Part shown: positions 1-8,127 of the stretch, piece after piece | How the letters are laid out: each line of letters opens with the position of its first letter | Position numbering within the stretch: the stretch's first letter is position 1 | DNA from: Gammaproteobacteria bacterium | Lineage (GTDB): Bacteria > Pseudomonadota > Gammaproteobacteria > Granulosicoccales > Granulosicoccaceae | Length of the DNA stretch: 18,949 nucleotides | Reading direction: 5' to 3' | Assembly (NCBI GenBank): GCA_019634245.1 | Contig: JAHQVR010000045.1 | Coordinates: 1 to 18,949, forward strand | Program-made: the position numbers and the translations under genes | Notes under the pieces: model-generated | Database searches by the model: none | The model's input: the letters and a program-made list of their open reading frames with translations, nothing else | Told to the model about the DNA's origin: nothing

Positions 1-127
1 CACTATCCAGTGGGTGAACGAATCATGCCGAATGTCCCAAGCGTGTTAAGCAGTCAATAGACCTATGATCAATTAGTGGATCGACGCTTTCGTTTAACCA
101 TGAAAGTTCATTGGGCCCATTTTTTCA

Positions 128-1147
128 TTAACGTGCAGGGCGGCCAGTGGAGCGCCCTACAACCAATTCCGCTTCCCAAAGTTCGTTTGTCATGGTCATA
201 TCCGACATTTCGATATTTTGGACTAATAGTTCGATCACACGTTTTCCTGCATCGCGAATCGAAGATCTTAACGCGGTAAATAGCGGTATATCTCCATCGT
301 TCGGCAAATAGGACAGTTGATCATCGTAGGTGATGATCGATAAATCTTCCGGCACTCGCAGTCCTACTTGGGTAGCGGCACGTAGCGCACCATAGGCTGG
401 TAAAATGCCGCTGACAACCAGGGCAGTAGGTGGTTTTTTACGGTTAAGTAGGGCTGTGGTGAATTCGAATCCATAACTGTCGGTTAGCTCATTTGAAAAC
501 ATCAACGATGTATCTGCGGTAAGCCCTCGCTCGGCAAACGCGGCTTCGAATCCTAGCCTTCTTCGAACTGCATAGAACATATGCTCTGTACCATTTAGAA
601 ATCCAATGGATTGATGGCCTAGATCGAGTAAAAACTCTGTGGCTCTTTGCAACGCCCGGCGATTATTGACATCCATCCAAGCGTATTCTGGCGCAACGTC
701 ACTGCGGCCATGAACGACAAACGGCACTTCCAGTTCTATCAGTAGCTCTATTCTTGTATCATTCACTCTCGGCCCATGCAGCACCACACCATCAACGCGT
801 TTGCTTGCAATCATCTGCCGATAGAACGACTCTTCCTCGTCGTCTTCAACAATCGATAACAAAGATTCATAACCGGCCTGGCTGCTCGCATCGGTCACTC
901 CGGCCATGATGTCCGCAAAGTGGGGACCTAGAATATTCTGCTGCGAACGAGGTATCACATGACCGATGGTGTTGGATCTACCAGTGGCTAAACGACGGGC
1001 TGATTGGCTGGGTTGATACTGCAGCCTTTTGGCAGCCTCAGTGACCCGCAACCGGGTCTGCTCACTTACTTCTGGATAGCCATTGAGAGCCCGGCTGACC
1101 GTAGTAGGAGACAGAGATAGGTGCTCAGATAATTCTTTAAGATTCAA
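128..1147 (-). CDS. aglR: LacI-family transcriptional repressor of the alpha-glucoside operon (AglR-like)
   Basis: A 339-residue LacI/GalR-family regulator. The N-terminal helix-turn-helix is at about residues 2-23 (LKELSEHLSLSPTTVSRAL), with a hinge around 45-56, followed by a periplasmic-binding-protein-like sensor domain. The start is a TTG: the protein begins two residues before the conserved HTH helix, as is normal for the family, and no upstream ATG/GTG fits. A GGA Shine-Dalgarno remnant lies at the edge of the operator copy at 1155-1173, so binding there should also block its own expression. The gene is divergent from aglEFGAK with a 206-nt gap to aglE, which points to local control, probably repression relieved by an alpha-glucoside or its product. 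The family call is secure; the AglR role is inferred from position. Confidence 0.88.
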   Translation of the reverse strand: MNLKELSEHLSLSPTTVSRALNGYPEVSEQTRLRVTEAAKRLQYQPSQSARRLATGRSNTIGHVIPRSQQNILGPHFADIMAGVTDASSQAGYESLLSIVEDDEEESFYRQMIASKRVDGVVLHGPRVNDTRIELLIELEVPFVVHGRSDVAPEYAWMDVNNRRALQRATEFLLDLGHQSIGFLNGTEHMFYAVRRRLGFEAAFAERGLTADTSLMFSNELTDSYGFEFTTALLNRKKPPTALVVSGILPAYGALRAATQVGLRVPEDLSIITYDDQLSYLPNDGDIPLFTALRSSIRDAGKRVIELLVQNIEMSDMTMTNELWEAELVVGRSTGRPAR

Positions 1148-1154
1148 TTGATGC

Positions 1155-1173
1155 GTCCAAAGCGCTTTGAAGG
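1155..1173. promoter_or_regulatory. LacI-type operator copy O1
   Basis: The 19-bp sequence GTCCAAAGCGCTTTGAAGG contains the perfect 12-bp palindrome CAAAGCGCTTTG (1158-1169) with a central CG, typical of LacI-family operators. It recurs identically at 1253-1271. This copy lies just upstream of the regulator's TTG start and about 18 bp before the -35 box of the aglE promoter. Confidence 0.85.
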
Positions 1174-1190
1174 CACTAGTCTATCATTCG

Positions 1191-1219
1191 TTGACTAAAG
1201 CTTGCTACCCAGATAAAAT
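1191..1219 (+). promoter_or_regulatory. Sigma-70 promoter for aglEFGAK
   Basis: TTGACT (1191-1196) and TAAAAT (1214-1219), each 5/6 to consensus, are separated by 17 bp. Transcription would start near 1226 and read through the second operator copy, leaving a leader of about 128 nt before aglE. The promoter lies between the two operators. Confidence 0.7.
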
Positions 1220-1252
1220 CCGTCTCTATAGGGTATTATTACGCAAGGATTT

Positions 1253-1271
1253 GTCCAAAGCGCTTTGAAGG
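1253..1271. promoter_or_regulatory. LacI-type operator copy O2
   Basis: Exact second copy of the 19-bp operator, with palindrome CAAAGCGCTTTG at 1256-1267, 98 bp centre to centre from the first. It lies about 27-45 nt downstream of the predicted transcription start, where bound repressor could block elongation or loop with O1. Confidence 0.85.
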
Positions 1272-1353
1272 AACAGGCAGTTCAAGCTATGAGACATAGC
1301 CACATTCAGATATTCTTTAAATGTATAAATTAGACCTTTTGGGAGAGATTTCT

Positions 1354-2718
1354 ATGAAACATGTTCTGCTGGCAGGCGCTACGGCATTTGCACTTTCGGC
1401 AACCGGGGCACTGGCTGATGGTCATGGCGATTTAAAATTTGCGCCAGGTGAGGGTGATTTCACTTGGGATAGTTATCAGGCATGGGCTGCGGAAGCACCT
1501 GATTTAAATGGCCAAACAGTCACGATTTCAGGCCCTTGGCTGCAACCTGAAGACGATGTTTTTCGCAGCGCGGTAGCTTATTTTGCCCATGCGACTGGAG
1601 CCGAGGTGATCTACACCGGGTCGGACTCCTTTGAGCAGCAAATTGTTATTGATGCTGAAGCGGGTGCTGCACCTAACGTCGCAGTGTTTCCACAGCCCGG
1701 TCTTGCAGCGGATATGGCGGGTCGCGGATTACTGTTCCCGCTCCCGGAAGGCACTGGCGACTGGGTGGCTGACAATTATGGCGCGGGTTCATCGTGGGTT
1801 GATCTTGGCACCTACGATGATAAAGATGGCAACGCCCAATTATTTGGTTTTTTCTACAACGTAAATGTGAAGTCGTTAGTGTGGTATGTGCCAGAGAATT
1901 TTGAAGACGCCGGTTATGAAGTGCCGGGCACGATGGAAGAGTTGCGTGCACTGACAGAACAGATTGTTGCGGATGGCGAAACTCCATGGTGTATCGGGCT
2001 GGGTTCCGGTGCGGCCACAGGTTGGCCAGCGACAGACTGGGTGGAAGATTTAATGCTCAGGACACAACCAGCCGAAGTCTATGATGGATGGACCACCAAT
2101 GAAATACCTTTTAACGACCCGCGAGTGGTAGCAGCTATAGAAGAGTTTGGCTGGTTCGCTCGAGATGACAAAAAGGTATCAGGTGGTGCAGGTGCAGTGG
2201 CATCCACGGATTTCCGTGATTCGCCCAAGGGAATGTTTGAATCGCCTGCGCAATGTTACATGCACCGACAAGCCTCTTTCGTACCTGCGTTCTTTCCTGA
2301 AGGCATAGAGTTTGGCGAAGATGTCGATTTCTTTTACTTTCCGTCCTACGAGAGTAAAGAATTGGGAAATCCAGTACTTGGTGGTGGCACGTTGATGTCA
2401 ATTACCAAGCCATCCGATGCAACCAACGAGCTGATGGAATTTTTTAAGCTTCCGATCGCTCATGAAGTCATGATGGCGCAAACCGGTTTCTTAACGCCTC
2501 ACAAAGGTGTTAATGGCGACACTTACATGAACGACGCGCTGAAAGGTCAAGGAGATATCCTCGTTAACGCAACCACGTTTCGATTTGATGGCTCTGATCT
2601 GATGCCTGGCGGTGTGGGTGCAGGCACGTTCTGGACTGGAATGGTTGACTATACTGGCGGCAAGGATGCAAAAGCCGTCGCCGATGAAATCCAGACTAGT
2701 TGGGATGCTTTGAAGTAA
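1354..2718 (+). CDS. aglE: Alpha-glucoside ABC transporter, periplasmic binding protein AglE
   Basis: Extracellular solute-binding protein (family 1) of about 454 residues that captures alpha-glucosides in the periplasm and delivers them to AglFG. The start is set at ATG 1354, behind the ribosome-binding site GGGAGAG (1341-1347, 6-nt spacing). It gives a clean Sec signal peptide: MKH, a hydrophobic core to about residue 20, and cleavage after ALA at residue 21. An in-frame ATG at 1321 would add 11 residues and bury the signal. The mature N-terminus (DLKFAPGEGDFTWDSYQAW) and following region resemble rhizobial AglE proteins as I recall them. It is first in the operon, under the 1191-1219 promoter, and is followed by a terminator-like hairpin. 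Substrates in the family include sucrose, maltose and trehalose; the exact one here is not readable. Confidence 0.9.
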   Translation: MKHVLLAGATAFALSATGALADGHGDLKFAPGEGDFTWDSYQAWAAEAPDLNGQTVTISGPWLQPEDDVFRSAVAYFAHATGAEVIYTGSDSFEQQIVIDAEAGAAPNVAVFPQPGLAADMAGRGLLFPLPEGTGDWVADNYGAGSSWVDLGTYDDKDGNAQLFGFFYNVNVKSLVWYVPENFEDAGYEVPGTMEELRALTEQIVADGETPWCIGLGSGAATGWPATDWVEDLMLRTQPAEVYDGWTTNEIPFNDPRVVAAIEEFGWFARDDKKVSGGAGAVASTDFRDSPKGMFESPAQCYMHRQASFVPAFFPEGIEFGEDVDFFYFPSYESKELGNPVLGGGTLMSITKPSDATNELMEFFKLPIAHEVMMAQTGFLTPHKGVNGDTYMNDALKGQGDILVNATTFRFDGSDLMPGGVGAGTFWTGMVDYTGGKDAKAVADEIQTSWDALK

Positions 2719-2745
2719 TCCAATTCAGCTCTGTTCTTTACAGGG

Positions 2746-2777
2746 AGCACTGGGGTACACTGCCCCAGTGCTTTTTT
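2746..2777 (+). terminator. Intra-operon rho-independent terminator or attenuator after aglE
   Basis: A perfect 10-bp stem, AGCACTGGGG (2746-2755) with CCCCAGTGCT (2763-2772), a 7-nt loop and a run of six T (2772-2777), placed 27 nt after the aglE stop and before aglF. It looks like an intrinsic terminator, but the next four genes have no other obvious promoter, so partial read-through is the likely design. It may also protect the aglE mRNA from 3' decay. Confidence 0.85.
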
Positions 2778-2817
2778 AACACTGTTAGCTACCAAAGTTG
2801 GAGACTGACAGATCACC

Positions 2818-4050
2818 ATGAATCCTGCGTTTCAAGGAGTAATCACCATACTGATTGGAGTGGGTGGTTGCGTCGGTTATTTCTTTTTATCAAATCGTAT
2901 TCTGGATACGGTTATATTCCCTCCCACTGGGCCGAATGCCGGCAGAAATATTAACCGTGCCAATCTGATTCGCCCTTGGCTCTTTCTAGCCCCCGCCATC
3001 GGAGCTTTGGGATTGTATTTAGGCTATCCGGTGTTCGAAACTCTGCGATTGTCGTTAACTGACAGAGATGCGGATAACGCATTTGTCGGTTTCGCCAATT
3101 ATCAACAGATGATGAATGAACCCAAATTTTGGGAAGCCATGCGCAACAATATGCTCTGGCTTATCGTGGTTCCGGCCACCTCCACAGCATTTGGATTATT
3201 AGTGGCGCAACTCACTGACAAGATCAGATGGGGTAACGTCGCTAAGTCCCTTATTTTTATGCCCATGGCCATTTCGTTTGTCGGTGCCGCGGTCATTTTT
3301 AAATTGATCTACGATGCCCGACCCGCAAATACCGCCCAAATTGGTGTTCTCAATGCCGTGTGGATGAAATTCGAAGGCGGCTTTGGCAGTTTATTGGCTC
3401 TTAAAATTGTGCCTAGCCTGCTGTTATTGGCCTTCGGCGCAATCGTTGCCTTTGCTGTGTATCAGCTCACCAGGCCGTTGCTACAACCCCTTCGTACCGT
3501 ATCGATGCTATCCGCTGCTCTTAGAGTTCTTTTTTCCCTGCTAGGCGTTTGGCTGATCATAAAAACCGTGTCTTCACTTGCGGCCGTTTGGACTACTGCA
3601 TTGAGCTACGGAGAGCCTCAGCAATGGCTAACTCTGCCTTTTTGGAACAATTTTTTTCTTATGGTTGTGTTGATCTGGATTCAAACTGGATTTGCGATGG
3701 TTATTCTTTCAGCCGCACTGCGTGGAATTCCTGAGGAGACCATCGAAGCAGCCGTAATCGACGGCGCAAATCCATTTCAAATATTTTTTAAAATCAAAGT
3801 TCCTCAGATTATTCCGACAATTGTGGTGGTTTGGACGACCATCACGTTGGCTGTGCTCAAAGTGTTTGACATCGTATTTGCCATGACCAATGGTCAATGG
3901 GAAACGCAGGTCCTAGCCAACTACATGTACGAAAAGCTTTTTCGAGCGAACGACTGGGGAGTTGGTTCAGCTAGCGCTATGGTCATCATGTTGCTGGTGT
4001 CCCCCATTTTGATATGGAATGTCTATAACGCACGTAAGGAAATGAGCTGA
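2818..4050 (+). CDS. aglF: Alpha-glucoside ABC transporter permease AglF, with an internal insertion
   Basis: Inner-membrane permease of the binding-protein-dependent sugar family, 410 residues. An N-terminal membrane segment is at about 8-24 and a second at 52-75. The EAA loop, which docks onto the ATPase, is at about 306-330 (EETIEAAVIDGAN then FKIKVPQI). The NAGRNINRANLIRPWLFLAP region (40-60) and LPFWNNFFLMVVLIWIQTGF (273-292) are typical of AglF. Family members are usually about 330-340 residues. The excess maps to about 187-262, where two additional hydrophobic stretches (195-217 and 230-262) sit between LNAVWMKFEGG and GEPQQW. An even number of extra helices would keep the topology. 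The reading frame is intact and ends in TGA 13 nt before aglG. Confidence 0.9.
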   Translation: MNPAFQGVITILIGVGGCVGYFFLSNRILDTVIFPPTGPNAGRNINRANLIRPWLFLAPAIGALGLYLGYPVFETLRLSLTDRDADNAFVGFANYQQMMNEPKFWEAMRNNMLWLIVVPATSTAFGLLVAQLTDKIRWGNVAKSLIFMPMAISFVGAAVIFKLIYDARPANTAQIGVLNAVWMKFEGGFGSLLALKIVPSLLLLAFGAIVAFAVYQLTRPLLQPLRTVSMLSAALRVLFSLLGVWLIIKTVSSLAAVWTTALSYGEPQQWLTLPFWNNFFLMVVLIWIQTGFAMVILSAALRGIPEETIEAAVIDGANPFQIFFKIKVPQIIPTIVVVWTTITLAVLKVFDIVFAMTNGQWETQVLANYMYEKLFRANDWGVGSASAMVIMLLVSPILIWNVYNARKEMS

Positions 4051-4063
4051 TGGATGCGAACAC

Positions 4064-5224
4064 ATGAATAACATCGCGGGAAATAAATCAGCACTTACTT
4101 GGATAGTGCACCTATCGGTGTTAGCGTTGGTGTTGATGTGGTTGTTTCCCACCGTAGGTTTATTTGTTTCCTCTTTTCGTACAGCCGACCAAATCTCTGG
4201 ATCTGGTTGGTGGGCATCTTTAACCGATAGTGAAAGCATCGTCCAAGCCCGAACCGGCGGTAAAGATGCAGCAATACTTGATAATGGTCTTTATGTAGTT
4301 GAGGGAAATTTATTAACAGACAACGACGATGTCCGTCCCGATCTTGCCTTATCTGCTTTCGGTATTTCATCACGCGCCATTGGTGTCTACAAAATCGGTG
4401 AAATGGCAGAATTTAGCGATGGGGAAGAGTCGTTGCAGCTCAATGCCGACGGTAGCTATCGCTACACCAGTGTCGAAGAACCAGGCCGCCGTGGTCAAAG
4501 AGTATTTCTAACGGCAACGACGCCACCAGAATTTACGCTCAATAACTACAAAACTATTCTTTTTAGTGGCACAGGTCAAGACAACATGGCTAAGGCATTC
4601 TTCAATACACTTACCGTGACCATACCAGCGACCATTATTCCAATTGTTGTGGCAGCTTTTGCGGCCTATGCCCTAGCCTGGATGGAATTTCCAGGTAGGG
4701 CCATTTTAGTGGCGATCGTTGTAGGGCTCCTGGTTGTTCCACTTCAATTAGCGCTGATCCCACTATTACGGTTACATCTGGATATCGGTATTGGAAAAGG
4801 CTACCTAGGCGTATGGCTTGCCCATACGGCATTTGGCTTGCCACTAGCAATTTATCTTTTACGTAACTACATGGTTGGTTTGCCTCGGGACATTATTGAG
4901 AATGCTCGAGTTGATGGTGCCACTGATTTTCAGATTTTCACCAAAATCATCCTCCCGTTATCCTTTCCAGCACTGGCTTCGTTTGCGATTTTTCAATTCC
5001 TGTGGACATGGAATGATTTACTTGTGGCTAAAGTATTTTTAATTGATTCAACTGGCTCCACCACCGTTATGACCAATCAGATTGTTGAATTGCTTGGCAC
5101 GCGCGGAGGAAATTGGGAAATCCTAGCTACCGCTGCGTTTGTTTCTATCGCGGTGCCATTAGTCGTTTTTTTCGCCATGCAACGCTATCTTGTCCGTGGT
5201 TTGCTGGCAGGTTCGGTGAAATAA
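4064..5224 (+). CDS. aglG: Alpha-glucoside ABC transporter permease AglG
   Basis: Second inner-membrane permease of the alpha-glucoside importer, 386 residues. The first membrane helix is at about 12-36, followed by a long loop (about 40-178) predicted to be periplasmic, then five helices. The EAA motif is at about 276-300 (DIIENARVDGATDFQ then KIILPLSFP), the contact site for the ATPase. From memory, a large loop after helix 1 is also found in rhizobial AglG, so it is not by itself unusual. Two ATGs just upstream (4050 and 4054) run into stops at once, so ATG 4064 is the start. There is no strong ribosome-binding site, which suggests coupling to aglF 13 nt upstream. Confidence 0.9.
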   Translation: MNNIAGNKSALTWIVHLSVLALVLMWLFPTVGLFVSSFRTADQISGSGWWASLTDSESIVQARTGGKDAAILDNGLYVVEGNLLTDNDDVRPDLALSAFGISSRAIGVYKIGEMAEFSDGEESLQLNADGSYRYTSVEEPGRRGQRVFLTATTPPEFTLNNYKTILFSGTGQDNMAKAFFNTLTVTIPATIIPIVVAAFAAYALAWMEFPGRAILVAIVVGLLVVPLQLALIPLLRLHLDIGIGKGYLGVWLAHTAFGLPLAIYLLRNYMVGLPRDIIENARVDGATDFQIFTKIILPLSFPALASFAIFQFLWTWNDLLVAKVFLIDSTGSTTVMTNQIVELLGTRGGNWEILATAAFVSIAVPLVVFFAMQRYLVRGLLAGSVK

Positions 5225-5231
5225 CTCCTCT

Positions 5232-6920
5232 ATGAATTCCGTCGTTAAAAATACTTCGTTCTCCAACGCAAGTAATATCGCAGAGTTTGAAAAAGCTGAA
5301 GATTGGTGGCGTGGCGCGGTTATTTACCAAATTTATCCTCGCTCATATCAAGATTCCAATGGTGATGGCATTGGTGATTTACCAGGCATCACGCAACGTT
5401 TGCCTTATATCGCAAATTTAGGTGTTGACGCCGTCTGGATTTCTCCGTTTTTTAAATCACCCATGCTTGACTTTGGCTATGACGTCTCCGACTACACCGC
5501 CGTTGATCCGATATTTGGTTCTATGGAAGATTTTGACCAACTTATAGCCAAAGCGCATGAACTTGGTATCAAAGTGATGATTGATCAAGTTATCTCTCAT
5601 TCCTCCGACCAACATGCTTGGTTCCTTGAAAGTCAAACGAGTAAAGAAAATCCAAAGTCAGATTGGTACGTTTGGGCTGACGCTAAACCCGATGGTAGTC
5701 CGCCGAACAACTGGTTATCTATTTTTGGTGGGTCCGCCTGGCAATGGCACACTACACGACGACAGTACTACCTTCATAACTTTCTAAGCTCTCAACCCGA
5801 TCTGAATTTTCATTCGACCGAAGTTCAAGATGCGCTCTTGGACACTGTGCGTTTTTGGTTGGACAGAGGGGTGGATGGTTTTCGCTTAGACACAATTAAC
5901 TTTTATGTTCATGATGAACGTCTGCGCGACAATCCGCCAGTACCTATCGATCAACGAAATTCAGATATTGCACCAGACGTTAATCCCTACAATTACCAAG
6001 ATCATTTGTACGATAAGAATCAACCAGAAAACCTTGAATTTCTCAAGCGCCTACGCCTATTGCTGAATGAGTATGGGGCAGCCGCTGTAGGGGAGGTTGG
6101 TGATGCGCAATATGGTCAGCAGCTGGTCTCACAATATACCGCGGACAACGACAAGGTTCAGATGTGTTATTCGTTTGATTTCCTATCAGAAAAGCCGTTG
6201 AATCCTGATAGGGTGAAAAAGGTGGTATCTAGTTTCGAAGAATCGGCCACCGATGGCTGGTCTTGCTGGGCTTTCTCAAACCACGATGTTGCAAGACATG
6301 CCTCAAGGTGGGCAGCCACGGTCGAAGAACGCAACCGTTATTTAAAGATGTTAGCCACGCTCATAATGAGTTTACGAGGCTCAATTTGCCTCTATCAAGG
6401 TGAGGAATTAGGGCTTACCGAAGGCACCATTTCATTTGAAGATTTACAAGACCCCTATGGCATAGAATTCTGGCCTGATTTCAAAGGGCGTGATGGCTGT
6501 CGAACACCAATGGTATGGAACTCTAAGGATTCAATGGGTGGGTTTACAACCGGCACGCCCTGGCTACCGGTTCAAAAGGACCACTTGCACCGGGCGGTCG
6601 ACACCCAAGAGCATAGTGCAGATTCATTGCTCGAACACTACCGGGCATTTCTGAATTTTCGCAAAAAACACGATGCCTTAATAAAAGGCAACATTCAATT
6701 TCAATCAGCGCCGGAAGGCGTGTTGATGTTCGAACGTTCCTATAACGGACAAACACTATTGGTGACAATCAACATGAACGGTCATTCTGTGGAATTCGAT
6801 TTGCCGAAGAAAATTTCGTTACTTGAGAACCACACCTATGGAGCGACTCTTAGTGGCTCAACCCTTTCATTTGATGCTTTCGGTGCACTAATCGCACAGG
6901 TGAATTCGCTCGATAGTTAG
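5232..6920 (+). CDS. aglA: Cytoplasmic GH13 alpha-glucosidase AglA
   Basis: A 562-residue glycoside hydrolase of family GH13 (oligo-1,6-glucosidase/alpha-glucosidase group, probably subfamily 23) that would split imported alpha-glucosides into glucose and the remaining moiety. The catalytic barrel begins near residue 26 (WRGAVIYQIYPRSY). GH13 motifs are complete: region I DQVISHSSDQHAW (118-130), nucleophile Asp220 in GFRLDTIN, acid/base Glu288 in GEVGD, and transition-state Asp352 in FSNHD. A C-terminal beta domain follows from about 490. There is no signal peptide, matching intracellular hydrolysis after ABC import. It starts 7 nt after aglG without a clear Shine-Dalgarno, so translation is probably coupled. 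Bond preference (sucrose, trehalose, isomaltose or glucosylglycerol) is not determined by these motifs. Confidence 0.92.
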   Translation: MNSVVKNTSFSNASNIAEFEKAEDWWRGAVIYQIYPRSYQDSNGDGIGDLPGITQRLPYIANLGVDAVWISPFFKSPMLDFGYDVSDYTAVDPIFGSMEDFDQLIAKAHELGIKVMIDQVISHSSDQHAWFLESQTSKENPKSDWYVWADAKPDGSPPNNWLSIFGGSAWQWHTTRRQYYLHNFLSSQPDLNFHSTEVQDALLDTVRFWLDRGVDGFRLDTINFYVHDERLRDNPPVPIDQRNSDIAPDVNPYNYQDHLYDKNQPENLEFLKRLRLLLNEYGAAAVGEVGDAQYGQQLVSQYTADNDKVQMCYSFDFLSEKPLNPDRVKKVVSSFEESATDGWSCWAFSNHDVARHASRWAATVEERNRYLKMLATLIMSLRGSICLYQGEELGLTEGTISFEDLQDPYGIEFWPDFKGRDGCRTPMVWNSKDSMGGFTTGTPWLPVQKDHLHRAVDTQEHSADSLLEHYRAFLNFRKKHDALIKGNIQFQSAPEGVLMFERSYNGQTLLVTINMNGHSVEFDLPKKISLLENHTYGATLSGSTLSFDAFGALIAQVNSLDS

Positions 6921-6945
6921 GCAACTGAATACAAAGTGAACCACT

Positions 6946-8034
6946 ATGGCTAATGTCAAACTGACTGGAATCAACAAATCTTACGGCAATATTGAAGTCC
7001 TACATGACATTGATTTAGATATAAAGGCTGGCGAATTTATTGTGTTCGTCGGTCCCTCGGGTTGTGGCAAATCTACTCTCCTGCGAACAATTGCAGGTTT
7101 AGAAAAAATTACAAGCGGCACTCTTGAGATTGATAACACCACAGTAAACGATGTTCCTCCTTCGCAAAGAGGTATTGCGATGGTGTTCCAATCGTATGCT
7201 CTTTACCCTCACATGACGGTATACGACAACATGGCCTTCGGATTGCGTTTGTCGGATGCATCCGCTCAAGAAGTTGATCAACGCGTCCAAAGCGCGGCTG
7301 CTGCTTTGCAGCTAGAACCTTATCTTGATCGACTGCCAAAAGCACTCTCTGGAGGACAACGCCAGCGAGTAGCCATTGGGCGGGCTATTTGTAGAAATCC
7401 AAAGGTTTTTTTGTTCGACGAGCCTCTATCCAATCTAGACGCAGCTCTGCGAGTGGCTACACGTATTGAAATCGCCAAATTGTCTGATTCGATGCCCGAC
7501 ACCACGATGATCTATGTCACACATGACCAAGTGGAAGCGATGACGCTGGCAGACCGAATTGTGGTTCTCAAGGATGGGTATGTAGAGCAGGTTGGGTCGC
7601 CCAAAGCCCTGTATCACAAGCCGGAAAATCTCTTTGTAGCGAAGTTTATTGGTTCTCCTGCCATGAATGTTCTAGGGGCCACGGTACACACCTCCACCGC
7701 TGGCTCAATTGAACTGAAGTTTTCAAGTGGTGAAACCACCACCATTACTACAGCACTATCTATAGCTGCTAACCAATCAGTATCATTGGGTGTGCGTCCG
7801 GAGGATTTAACAATTGCGAGTGATGAGCGCTCGGCTATTGTTTCCGGCGTAGTGGATATTGTTGAAGCACTTGGAGAAGTGACATTGGTGTATGTGAAAG
7901 TGCCCGGAGAAGAGGAATCGATTGTCGCCAAGCTCCCCGGCGATATAGACATCAGCATCGGATCTACACTCCATTTGTCAGCAGATCACAACAAAGTGCA
8001 TCTTTTCGATGCCAAAGGTTTGGCAATTTCTTAA
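6946..8034 (+). CDS. aglK: Alpha-glucoside ABC transporter ATP-binding subunit AglK (MalK/MsmK type)
   Basis: ATPase that powers AglFG, 362 residues, the usual size for the MalK/UgpC family. Walker A GPSGCGKST (36-44), Q-loop Gln82, signature LSGGQRQRVAIGRA (134-147), Walker B VFLFDEP with catalytic Glu159, D-loop SNLDA and switch His193 are all intact. The C-terminal part (about 235-362) is the OB-fold/TOBE regulatory domain of MalK-like proteins (SLGVRPEDL motif). It is last of the agl genes, 25 nt after aglA. ATPases of this class can serve several importers, so it might also support the second sugar importer at the right end if no ATPase lies beyond the window. Confidence 0.93.
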   Translation: MANVKLTGINKSYGNIEVLHDIDLDIKAGEFIVFVGPSGCGKSTLLRTIAGLEKITSGTLEIDNTTVNDVPPSQRGIAMVFQSYALYPHMTVYDNMAFGLRLSDASAQEVDQRVQSAAAALQLEPYLDRLPKALSGGQRQRVAIGRAICRNPKVFLFDEPLSNLDAALRVATRIEIAKLSDSMPDTTMIYVTHDQVEAMTLADRIVVLKDGYVEQVGSPKALYHKPENLFVAKFIGSPAMNVLGATVHTSTAGSIELKFSSGETTTITTALSIAANQSVSLGVRPEDLTIASDERSAIVSGVVDIVEALGEVTLVYVKVPGEEESIVAKLPGDIDISIGSTLHLSADHNKVHLFDAKGLAIS

Positions 8035-8127
8035 TGGATTCTAAAGCTCAGCATTAAAATCCAGTGAACACACATCGGTTGGTTGATCTGGAGTAACCTT
8101 CCATACTCCTCAGTTTCGATCTGCCTG

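Noticed and set aside
1..60. Open frame from base 1 to TAG at 58-60, possibly the tail of an upstream plus-strand gene
   Set aside because: Only 19 codons with no recognisable motif; it cannot be separated from chance.
112..127. ATTGGGCCCATTTTTT-like sequence next to the aglR stop as a terminator
   Set aside because: The GGGCCC core leaves no loop, and the T-run is on the wrong strand for the minus-strand aglR transcript.
1321..1353. Upstream in-frame ATG that would extend AglE by 11 residues
   Set aside because: It lacks a ribosome-binding site at the right distance and would put polar residues ahead of a well-formed signal peptide; ATG 1354 has GGGAGAG at 6-nt spacing.
7285..7295. Partial match GTCCAAAGCGC to the agl operator within aglK
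   Set aside because: Only a half-site; the second half of the palindrome is absent, and the stretch is fully explained by aglK coding sequence.
7614..7958. 114-codon open frame opposite the C-terminal part of aglK
   Set aside because: Serine/threonine-rich antisense translation typical of a shadow frame; aglK fully accounts for the region.
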